Shown piece after piece: positions 1 through 4,385 of a DNA stretch of 7,813 nt. The DNA lies in contig JAITCS010000153.1 in NCBI GenBank assembly GCA_031282935.1, forward strand, positions 1-7,813. The letters run 5' to 3'. The notes beneath the pieces are model-generated. The model was not told where the DNA came from, searched no databases, and saw only the letters and a list, made by a program, of their open reading frames with translations. The stretch comes from Cellulomonadaceae bacterium. GTDB lineage: Bacteria; Actinomycetota; Actinomycetes; Actinomycetales; Cellulomonadaceae. The first letter of the stretch is position 1; each line of letters starts with the position of its first letter. The translations under genes were made by a program, and so were the position numbers.

Positions 1-853
1 CGGTGTATGTGCTCCAATACGGGTACTGTCGAAGCAAAGATTTAGTAATAGGCGTTCCAATGTGGAGTTTTTGCCACTCGGCCGGAATTCCGGTGACTCC
101 CATATCGCACCAGCCGTCATGTGGGGTTGGCTCTTTGGCGATTGCTTTGGCGCCGAATTCAATTTCGTAGATGACGCCTTCCCCAAACATATCGCCATTT
201 GACATCTTTGCGCCGCTCACCCAGATAGAGATATTTGCAAAGTCGAGTCGAGAACAACCATGGGATAAGAAGGTGCTGGCGCTTGAGTTCGCTTTAACTC
301 CGTTTGACTTTGCGCATTTCCATTCGTTTGGCTGCCCCATTACTGAAAGTGCTTTTTCGAGGGTCATCCCCAAATAGAGGCTCTTTTCCGCTTTAGTGGG
401 TTCCGGAGCTTTCGCCAAGATAGCGTAGCGTTTCGACTCTTTGGCCTGGGTTCCCAAACCGGCTTTAGTGGCTGTGATTTTTACGCTGACCTTTTTGCCA
501 GCATCGGCTTTTTGCAGGGCATAGGTTTTCTTTGTTGCGCCCGAAATGGCTTTGCCATCTCGTAACCATTGGTAGGTGAGTTTAGCGTCCGCGTTGGCGG
601 GGCGGTTAATGGTGCCCGGGGCCTCATCATCAAAATAGTATGAGGCATAGGCGGTAAGGGTGTTACCAACTGCGAGGGTGCCGATTAAGTCAACATTGTA
701 TTTCGCGAACTTTGTGGCGGTTGGAAGTTTCGCTGCTTGGAGGTTTTGCTGCATGGCTGGGCTCGCGAACGCTGGTGCAGCCGCGCCAAAGCAAGTTAAA
801 GCGATGGCGCCCGTGAGTAATGTTGCGGTAAAGCGTCGGTGCAGATTGGTCAT
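1..853 (-). CDS. Secreted protein with bacterial Ig-like domain, 3' end beyond window (partial)
   Basis: Continuous open frame from the ATG at 853 to the left edge: 284 codons with no stop, so the gene is cut by the window. Residues 1-30 form a typical signal peptide (MTNLHRR, then a hydrophobic core ending APAFA). Residues 56-132 match the Ig-like module common in actinobacterial surface proteins and wall hydrolases: GTLAVGNTLTA, then YQWLRDGKAISGATKKTY and ADAGKKVSVKITA. After a short linker, residues 158-180 (YLGMTLEKALSVMGQPNEW) and 263-276 (LHIGTPITKSLLRQ) resemble the GMT..E....G.P signature of SmpA/BamE-like folds, which is only an inference. Cysteines occur at 180, 200 and 249. No clear Shine-Dalgarno precedes 853. 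A GTG at 898 is in frame but would put a poorly hydrophobic stretch before the signal peptide. A secreted or wall-attached role is likely; the ligand is unknown. Confidence 0.85.
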   Translation of the reverse strand, partial: MTNLHRRFTATLLTGAIALTCFGAAAPAFASPAMQQNLQAAKLPTATKFAKYNVDLIGTLAVGNTLTAYASYYFDDEAPGTINRPANADAKLTYQWLRDGKAISGATKKTYALQKADAGKKVSVKITATKAGLGTQAKESKRYAILAKAPEPTKAEKSLYLGMTLEKALSVMGQPNEWKCAKSNGVKANSSASTFLSHGCSRLDFANISIWVSGAKMSNGDMFGEGVIYEIEFGAKAIAKEPTPHDGWCDMGVTGIPAEWQKLHIGTPITKSLLRQYPYWSTYT

Positions 854-1038
854 GTGTGGAAAATAACACGCTGCGGGAGCGGTTTGACCACCGCACACCC
901 CCTCGATGCCAAATCGTTACAAACCGCGCGGCCATATTGTCACTACCCTGTTTCTCGTGCAATAGTAGGGACATGGCCGCGTTCACGATGCCGAGTTCAG
1001 TCAGAACCTGCCCGAGATAGCCCGGTTACGACACCGGT

Positions 1039-1045
1039 AAAGGAG
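1039..1045 (+). promoter_or_regulatory. Strong Shine-Dalgarno-like AAAGGAG without a normal start codon
   Basis: AAAGGAG stands 5 and 8 bases before the codons ATA (1051) and ATT (1054) of the HEPN remnant frame. The nearest ATG (1061) is 15 bases away and in another frame, giving only a 31-codon nonsense peptide. It may be the ribosome binding site of the original toxin gene left behind by an internal deletion, or it may drive weak initiation at ATA/ATT. Confidence 0.4.
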
Positions 1046-1050
1046 TCACA

Positions 1051-1236
1051 ATAATTATCCATGACGGCCAGGCGTTTATTGACATGCTTGAAACCCGAAA
1101 TGCCCTCTCTCATACTTATGACGAGTCAACGTTCCAGAATGGTTTCCTTGAGATAAAGACTCACTATTTTCCAGCCTTTAGCGCTCTACGAGATTATTTG
1201 AGTGGGGAGGTGCAAAATGTATGGCTTGAGCGATAG
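1051..1236 (+). pseudogene. 5'-truncated HEPN-domain toxin remnant (HI0074 type, MNT partner)
   Basis: In this frame about 60 codons read IIHDGQAFIDMLETRNALSH, then TYDES, ending at TAG 1234-1236. This matches the C-terminal half of HI0074-type HEPN proteins (the ...DG..W..ML..RN..SHTYDE... region). It keeps the RX4HXY motif (R-NALS-H-T-Y) that in HEPN/MNT systems carries the RNase residues and the tyrosine modified by the antitoxin. The N-terminal half, expected to be about 70-80 residues, is absent: the frame is closed by TAG at 1018-1020, and neither other frame of 854-1050 gives HEPN-like sequence. No ATG, GTG or TTG lies in frame ahead of IIHDG; the first in-frame ATG (1084) is inside the motif region. 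A decayed toxin is the likeliest reading. Translation of a short C-terminal piece from a non-standard start cannot be excluded. Confidence 0.75.
1204..1210 (+). promoter_or_regulatory. Ribosome binding site fixing the MNT start
   Basis: GGGGAGG followed by the 6-base spacer TGCAAA and ATG 1217. It overlaps the alternative GTG start at 1202, which it therefore argues against. Confidence 0.7.
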
Positions 1237-1501
1237 TCACTATTCCCAAATAGGCACAGTCTTGTCTCAAAATGGTGTCAAATCGGCGGTAATATTTGGT
1301 TCCAGAGCGAAAGGTATCCACCGCCCAAACTCCGATATTGACATAGCAATTTTCGACTCCGAAGTAAATGTAAATCATATTGCACAAGAGCTCGATGACT
1401 TGCCCTCTCCCTACAAATTCGATGTGGTTGAGTATCATCGCCTAGAAAACTTAGCACTCAGGGAACACATCATCCGAGTAGGTCAGCCACTACATCTTTA
1501 G
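1217..1501 (+). CDS. mntA: MNT-type nucleotidyltransferase, antitoxin of a HEPN/MNT pair
   Basis: A 94-residue minimal nucleotidyltransferase. GSRAKG (28-33), SDIDIAIF (39-46) and D69 in KFDVVEY supply the GS...DxD...D catalytic set of the polymerase-beta-like fold, so the active site looks intact. In characterised HEPN/MNT systems this protein adds AMP units to the tyrosine of the toxin's RX4HXY motif and so silences its RNase. ATG 1217 is chosen because GGGGAGG (1204-1210) lies 6 bases upstream; an in-frame GTG at 1202 overlaps that site. The start lies inside the HEPN remnant, which ends at 1236, the overlapping toxin-antitoxin order expected. With the toxin truncated, this is probably an orphan antitoxin. 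The DNA is AT-richer than the next gene, in line with acquisition from elsewhere. The family is certain; the antitoxin role is inferred from the neighbour. Confidence 0.85.
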   Translation: MYGLSDSHYSQIGTVLSQNGVKSAVIFGSRAKGIHRPNSDIDIAIFDSEVNVNHIAQELDDLPSPYKFDVVEYHRLENLALREHIIRVGQPLHL

Positions 1502-1524
1502 TAAATTGTGGCAGTGTCAATATC

Positions 1525-2178
1525 TTAATGCGCAAGGGGGAGCCAGGGGCCCCACTGGTCGGATTTGTCCGGGGATTGCCCGCGCGACCACCACTGGGCT
1601 TCCCACACTTGGTCACCCCAATAAACGAGGTCGCCGGTGTCAAAAGTCATGCTGCGGGTCCAGGTTGGGACGCCTTTACCGCGCACGGTCACTAGCGACC
1701 CCACTTCCTGCCAGGCGCCACTGGTGTTTGCCGGGTTCGGAGCCTGGCCTTGCGTCCACCAGGCCGCCAGATATTCGCGCCCGTTGTGCATTACGCGGTC
1801 GCCGGTGTCATAGATGGTGTTGGACGCCCAGGTTGGCGGCGTTGTGGCAGGGTGGTCGGGGCGGGCAGCGCGGGTGCGGGTGCCGCTCAGGTGCGCCTGA
1901 GTGTGCTGCCGCCCTTTGGTGTGGGCGGCGCGGGTGTGCAGGCGTGCTCGCGTTTCGGAAAGGCCCGGAGCGGTGCTCGGTGAGGCCGCTCGGGGCGTGG
2001 CTGGCACTGGCACTGATGCGGCCACGGCCGCTGCCGCAGGGTGCGCCGCAAATCCTGGCGACCCGGTTAACCCTGGCAAACCCGCCAACCCGGCCAATCC
2101 AACAGAACATACGCTGACCGCGACCGCCCGCCGCGCCCACCGTGCACCAAAACTACGCGTATCCTTATCCCACAACAT
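1525..2178 (-). CDS. Secreted protein with two C-terminal CBM5/12-like chitin-binding modules
   Basis: 217 residues from ATG 2178. Residues 1-45 hold an Arg-containing n-region and a long hydrophobic h-region (VSVCSVGLAGLAGLPGL), a signal peptide probably cleaved near GFAA or HPAAA. Residues 46-113 are an Ala/Pro then Arg/His-rich disordered linker. Two tandem modules follow: 116-160 (PTWASNTIYDTGDRVMHNG, AAWWTQGQAPN, GAWQEVG) and 171-214 (PTWTRSMTFDTGDLVYWGDQ, EAQWWSRGQSP, WGPWLPL). Both keep the Y/F-D-x-GD, WW-x-x-GQ and final W pattern of CBM5/12, whose exposed aromatics stack on chitin or related glycans. No catalytic domain is present, so this is a binding protein rather than a chitinase. 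TTG 2229 and ATG 2205 also lie in frame; AAAGG directly abuts 2205, too close to act well, while GGTGG stands 5-6 bases before 2178. It converges on the MNT gene with 23 bases between. Confidence 0.8.
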   Translation of the reverse strand: MLWDKDTRSFGARWARRAVAVSVCSVGLAGLAGLPGLTGSPGFAAHPAAAAVAASVPVPATPRAASPSTAPGLSETRARLHTRAAHTKGRQHTQAHLSGTRTRAARPDHPATTPPTWASNTIYDTGDRVMHNGREYLAAWWTQGQAPNPANTSGAWQEVGSLVTVRGKGVPTWTRSMTFDTGDLVYWGDQVWEAQWWSRGQSPDKSDQWGPWLPLAH

Positions 2179-2342
2179 TTTGCCACCACCCACTTCGGCG
2201 CCCATCCTTTGATACCAATCGTAACCCAAGAACAGACTTTTGCGCCCACCAAACCTACCGAAAACGCAGCTACGTGAGTGACAATAGTCAACATCTCAGA
2301 AAGACCAAAATTGGGTTTTTGAGTATTTGCTAGGGGTGTGGC

Positions 2343-2378
2343 TTTTACACAAGCGCCCTTGCGGCCCGGTTATCCACA
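2343..2378 (+). promoter_or_regulatory. Perfect DnaA box plus a near-match, 27 bp apart
   Basis: TTATCCACA at 2370-2378 is an exact match to the strong DnaA box. TTTTACACA at 2343-2351, same orientation, differs at one defined position from TTATNCACA. Both lie in the 254-bp divergent spacer between the chitin-binding gene and the coiled-coil gene, upstream of the latter's promoter. One exact 9-mer can occur by chance, and no box cluster or AT-rich unwinding element is seen, so this is not called an origin. Confidence 0.35.
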
Positions 2379-2408
2379 GAATTAGAATTTGGGGGTTGCG
2401 GCGCTTTA

Positions 2409-2417
2409 TGGCATAAT
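2409..2417 (+). promoter_or_regulatory. Extended -10 promoter (TGG-CATAAT) for the coiled-coil gene
   Basis: CATAAT (5/6 to TATAAT) is preceded by the TGn extension. TTTGGG at 2388-2393 is a poor -35 at 18 bp spacing. Transcription would begin near 2424, at an in-frame GTG, so either a leaderless GTG start (2424) or initiation at ATG 2433 with a very short leader is possible. Confidence 0.5.
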
Positions 2418-2432
2418 GGGAAAGTGTTCGGC

Positions 2433-2840
2433 ATGGACTTCAATTACTTGATAGCACCTCTCGCGACTGTCATCGGAATCATAGCGACCATATTGACCGT
2501 GACCGGCTCCAACCGCAGCGTTCGCACCGACATGGCCGAAATGCGCACAGAGCTTAAGGGCGAGATGGCCGAAATGCGCATTGAGCTCAAGAGTGACATG
2601 GCCGAACTACGTACTGAACTCAAGAATGACATGTCCGAAATGCGCACCGAACTCAAAGGTGATATTGCCGAACTCAAGACAGAGTTCCGCTCCGAGATAG
2701 GCCGCATAGACAAGCGGATGGACAACCTGGACGACCGCATTTACGATTTAACGCTGACGATGGTCGGAATGCGCCAAGACTTCAACAGAGCAACCACACC
2801 CCACACGGCAATGCGCTCCAACGACCTCGCCGCCGCCTAA
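2433..2840 (+). CDS. Membrane-anchored hendecad-repeat coiled-coil protein
   Basis: 135 residues from ATG 2433 (138 if GTG 2424 is used). Residues about 5-24 (YLIAPLATVIGIIATILTVT) form one membrane helix. Residues 33-87 are five consecutive 11-residue units of the form D-M-A-E-M-R-T-E-L-K-G, with Met/Ile/Leu and Leu/Phe at fixed places, and a further helical stretch (88-110) carries weaker periodicity. An 11-residue period is a hendecad coiled coil: an almost straight, weakly right-handed bundle, here probably homo-oligomeric and projecting from the membrane. The last 20 residues are polar and look disordered. No enzymatic motif is present. Similar short proteins with a helix plus hendecads occur widely in bacteria without a settled function. 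Transcription diverges from the chitin-binding gene and converges on the operon. GGGAAAG just upstream is a weak ribosome site. Confidence 0.8.
   Translation: MDFNYLIAPLATVIGIIATILTVTGSNRSVRTDMAEMRTELKGEMAEMRIELKSDMAELRTELKNDMSEMRTELKGDIAELKTEFRSEIGRIDKRMDNLDDRIYDLTLTMVGMRQDFNRATTPHTAMRSNDLAAA
2529..2693 (+). repeat. Five tandem 33-bp units encoding the hendecads
   Basis: Units begin at 2529, 2562, 2595, 2628 and 2661. The first four share GAYATGKCCGAA then MTGCGC-type DNA; the fifth is more diverged. DNA similarity between units shows growth by duplication, so copy number could vary between strains in whole 11-residue steps. Confidence 0.85.
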
Positions 2841-2951
2841 CCCCCGCGTAAGCCCAAGCCATCAGAAACACATTTGTGTTCCGTCAGAAATACTATGCTA
2901 AAGTTTGGTGGGCATATTAAGGCCGCTGCCAAAGCGGAACCAAATGCCAGC

Positions 2952-2972
2952 GTGCGCGGTGCAACCGCGCGC
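2952..2972. terminator. GC-rich hairpin in convergent spacer, possible terminator without T-run
   Basis: GTGCGCGGT, loop GCA, ACCGCGCGC: a 9-bp stem (seven Watson-Crick pairs next to the loop, one T-G, one G-C). No T-run follows on either strand, so it is not a canonical Rho-independent terminator, but it lies where both converging transcripts would end. Confidence 0.35.
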
Positions 2973-3006
2973 ACCTTTGGACGGGTGCAACCGCTCGCAG
3001 CCTCAG

Positions 3007-3047
3007 CGGTTAACGCGCGGTTTCCCGCACGCCCGCCTACCGAAATC
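3007..3047 (-). repeat. Medium-class palindromic element M1 (41 bp, intergenic)
   Basis: On the minus strand it starts GATTTCGGTAGGCGGGCG and ends GTTAACCG. Its centre folds as CGTGCGG-GAAA-CCGCGCG, a 7-bp stem with one T-G pair and a GNRA-type loop in an operon read-through RNA. It has exactly the same length as M2 and M3. Confidence 0.7.
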
Positions 3048-3060
3048 CTCGCCGCCCCAG

Positions 3061-3101
3061 CGGTTGACGCGCGGTTTCCCACACGCCCGCCTACCGAAAC
3101 C
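3061..3101 (-). repeat. Medium-class palindromic element M2 (41 bp, intergenic)
   Basis: The minus strand starts GGTTTCGGTAGGCGGGCG and ends GTCAACCG, the shared family ends. The centre folds as CGTGTGG-GAAA-CCGCGCG. The stem differs from M1 by a C-to-T change that keeps pairing as T-G. Confidence 0.75.
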
Positions 3102-3114
3102 CCGAAACCCCGGC

Positions 3115-3133
3115 GGTTGAGCCTGTCGAAACC
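3115..3133 (-). repeat. Short-class palindromic element (intergenic, behind gene D)
   Basis: Exact minus-strand GGTTTCGACAGGCTCAACC, flanked on both sides by CGGCGG or its complement. It is followed at 3137-3167 by a medium-class copy that has lost its TCAACC end. Confidence 0.85.
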
Positions 3134-3136
3134 CCG

Positions 3137-3167
3137 GCGGTCTCCCGCGCGCCCGCCTACCGAAACC
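3137..3167 (-). repeat. Truncated medium-class element
   Basis: The minus strand reads GGTTTCGGTAGGCGGGCGCG and then GGGAGACCGCC; the first 23 positions match M1/M2 and the TCAACCG end is missing. A 4-bp GCGG/CCGC stem with loop GAGA (again GNRA) remains. Confidence 0.6.
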
Positions 3168-3185
3168 CCGGCGGCTACCGCGCGG

Positions 3186-4385
3186 CTAACCTCGGACGTA
3201 GTAGGGCCGGAAATACACAGCGGTCGGGTTGGTGTAGTAGTCGAAGCCCTCGAAAACCCCAGTCCAGGTGTCGTTATCGGTGACCGAAATGCCACCCGCA
3301 ATACCGGTTGCAATGGCGGTGTTGGAGTGTTCGTTAGTGTTTCCGGTGGTCAACAGCAGACAGATGGTGTCTTGGGCGGTACGGTAGTGCCCGGCGTCGG
3401 CGGGGCTTGGCCCAGTGTAAGCGGGGTGAGTCCCTTGGAATCCGATCAGCCCCTTTGGCCCTAACGGATATGACGCAAAGCTTGAAAGCGGGCCAGAATA
3501 GATGAGCCCAACCCAGTCCCCGCTGGGCGGCGGGGCGTCGCAGGGGTCACTGCGATTAGTTGGCCACCAAGCGACCACGTTCGCGGTGGCCGCGTAAGCC
3601 TGCCAGGCGGCAATCTCCGCCGAGGTGGCGGTAGTGGGCGACAAGGTGCTGCCATCCCATGACATTCCGGCTGGGCCGAGGGTCACGGCGTAGCCAACAC
3701 CGACTTCGCCACGAGTGAGGCTGTCTATCCCGACCTTGTAATACAAATGCCCTGGGCCGACTGCGACAGGCACAATGTTGTGCGCCACCACATCGGTGGG
3801 GTTTGATTTCAGATAGTTGAAGTTGGTGGGCGCGCTGGGGGATTCTGCGTTATACACATTGAATGTCATTAGTGCAGCGCGAAACCCAACGTTTGATGCA
3901 TGACTATCGCTCCACAGCGCCCAGCCGACTCCCCCGCCCAGCCCAAGTGCCAACCCCACGGCGCTCGCAATGACCATGTCCCGCCGGGGTCGCGTAATAG
4001 TCGCGGTCTTTGCGCTGGTTGGGCGTGAAGAAACCACCCGATGCGAACGCCGGGGTTTCGACACGCTCAACCGCCGGGTAAGGTGTTCATCGGTGGTTGA
4101 GCCTGTGGCGGTCGCTCCGCTCCCTGCGCCCTCCTGACCCTCGGCAGAATCTGCAAGCAGATTCTCCTCTCGGGCTGCGTCGGTTACCGAAACCACCATC
4201 GACTCAGGAGGCATATCGGGGGTTTCGATAGGCGGGCGCGCACCAGTCTGCGCGTCAACCGGCCGGTCGTTGGTTTTGACGAAATCTACCGCCGGTGCAG
4301 AGGGTAAATCGGTGGTTGAGCCTGTCGAAACCACCATCGGCGTTGTGGTTTCGGCGGGGTCAACAGCCCGTAAATGTTTGCTCAT
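3186..4385 (-). CDS. Operon gene D: SipW-type surface protein with long repeat-built N-terminal extension
   Basis: 399 residues. ATG 4385 overlaps the stop of gene C (ATGA), so translation is probably coupled. Residues 1-136 are low-complexity, Pro/Ser/Thr-rich and built largely from palindromic elements: VVSTGSTT (18-25), a medium element (about 40-55), a long element (64-98) and RLSVSKPRR (105-113). Residues 133-136 are basic (PRRD), then comes a hydrophobic segment 137-157 ending GWALWSDSHAS, which matches the alternate or SipW-dependent signal peptides of actinobacterial TasA-like proteins. The exported part (about 160-399) is rich in Gly, Thr, Tyr and Trp, with cysteines at 282 and 342 that could form a disulfide, and no enzyme motif. 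A signal peptide normally sits at the N-terminus, so a 136-residue extension is odd: either it is a cytoplasmic tail kept until processing, or the segment stays as an anchor. No homologue is recognised for the ectodomain. Confidence 0.8.
   Translation of the reverse strand: MSKHLRAVDPAETTTPMVVSTGSTTDLPSAPAVDFVKTNDRPVDAQTGARPPIETPDMPPESMVVSVTDAAREENLLADSAEGQEGAGSGATATGSTTDEHLTRRLSVSKPRRSHRVVSSRPTSAKTATITRPRRDMVIASAVGLALGLGGGVGWALWSDSHASNVGFRAALMTFNVYNAESPSAPTNFNYLKSNPTDVVAHNIVPVAVGPGHLYYKVGIDSLTRGEVGVGYAVTLGPAGMSWDGSTLSPTTATSAEIAAWQAYAATANVVAWWPTNRSDPCDAPPPSGDWVGLIYSGPLSSFASYPLGPKGLIGFQGTHPAYTGPSPADAGHYRTAQDTICLLLTTGNTNEHSNTAIATGIAGGISVTDNDTWTGVFEGFDYYTNPTAVYFRPYYVRG
4054..4072 (+). repeat. 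Short-class element in gene D, reverse orientation
   Basis: GGTTTCGACACGCTCAACC on the plus strand, one base from the common form. In gene D it is read from the opposite strand and gives RLSVSKP (residues 105-111), whereas the copy at 4311-4335 in the same gene gives VVSTGSTT. Confidence 0.85.
4092..4197 (-). repeat. Long-class palindromic element in gene D (106 bp)
   Basis: The minus strand begins GGTGGTTTCGGTAACCGACG and ends ACAGGCTCAACCACC. It is the short element interrupted by 81 bases, so the peptide VVS-TGSTT becomes VVS plus 27 residues plus TGSTT (64-98 of gene D). It carries the hairpin GAATCTGC-AA-GCAGATTC at 4147-4164. It aligns without gaps to 7121-7226, with about 10 mismatches over about 98 bases counted by eye. 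Confidence 0.85.
4221..4261 (+). repeat. Medium-class palindromic element M3 in gene D (41 bp)
   Basis: Starts GGTTTCGATAGGCGGGCGCG and ends TGCGCGTCAACCG, the same 41-base length as M1 and M2. The centre folds as CGCGCA-CCAGTC-TGCGCG. Relative to M1/M2 the stem has a G-C to A-T double change and a T-G to C-G change. In gene D it encodes roughly RPVDAQTGARPPIETP. Confidence 0.75.
4311..4335 (-). repeat. Short-class element in gene D, forward orientation
   Basis: Perfect short element with both 3-base flanks (GGT and ACC complete the terminal GGTGGTT/AACCACC inverted repeat). Translated as VVSTGSTT, residues 18-25 of gene D. Confidence 0.9.

Larger units (their letters stand above)
3004..3111 (-). 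repeat. Two 54-bp tandem units containing medium-class elements
   Basis: The sequence from CAGCGGTTAACGCG at 3004 recurs from CAGCGGTTGACGCG at 3058, a period of 54 bases. Each unit contains one 41-base medium element. A third, partial copy lies further on at 3137-3167. Confidence 0.7.
2841..3185. other. Repeat-rich intergenic region between convergent genes, no gene seen
   Basis: 345 bases between the coiled-coil gene and the 3' end of the operon. It holds a weak hairpin (2867-2880, AACACA-TT-TGTGTT), a stronger GC hairpin (2952-2972), two 54-bp-period tandem units, three medium-class elements and one short-class element. Long open frames exist on both strands here (for example 2874-3464 on plus and 2837-3313 on minus), but they are a by-product of stop-poor GC repeats: each overlaps a better-supported gene antisense and none has a ribosome site. 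Transcripts of the operon would run into this region, so its hairpins may act as its 3' end. Confidence 0.6.

Noticed and set aside
690..986. Minus-strand open frame of 98 codons
   Set aside because: Out of frame with the well-supported secreted Ig-like protein that covers 1-853 on the same strand.
2052..2105. Collagen-like domain in the chitin-binding protein
   Set aside because: Only six Gly-X-Y triplets, within the hydrophobic signal region; too short and too hydrophobic for a triple helix.
1506..2117. Plus-strand open frame opposite the chitin-binding gene
   Set aside because: Arg/Cys/Gly/Pro-rich shadow of a GC-rich gene; the minus frame has a signal peptide and two recognisable modules.
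2218..2246. Promoter for the chitin-binding gene (TACGAT)
   Set aside because: A -10-like hexamer without an acceptable -35, and it falls within the possible coding extension; not convincing.
2343..2378. Replication origin
   Set aside because: Only one exact DnaA box and one near-match; no box cluster, unwinding element or dnaA/dnaN/parAB genes.
2867..2880. Rho-independent terminator of the hendecad gene
   Set aside because: Only a 6-bp AT-rich stem (AACACA/TGTGTT) with a 2-base loop and no T-run.
2874..3464. Plus-strand open frame of 196 codons across the repeat field into gene D
   Set aside because: Its second half is antisense to the gene D ectodomain, its start lies within a weak hairpin without a ribosome site, and the composition is that of GC repeats.
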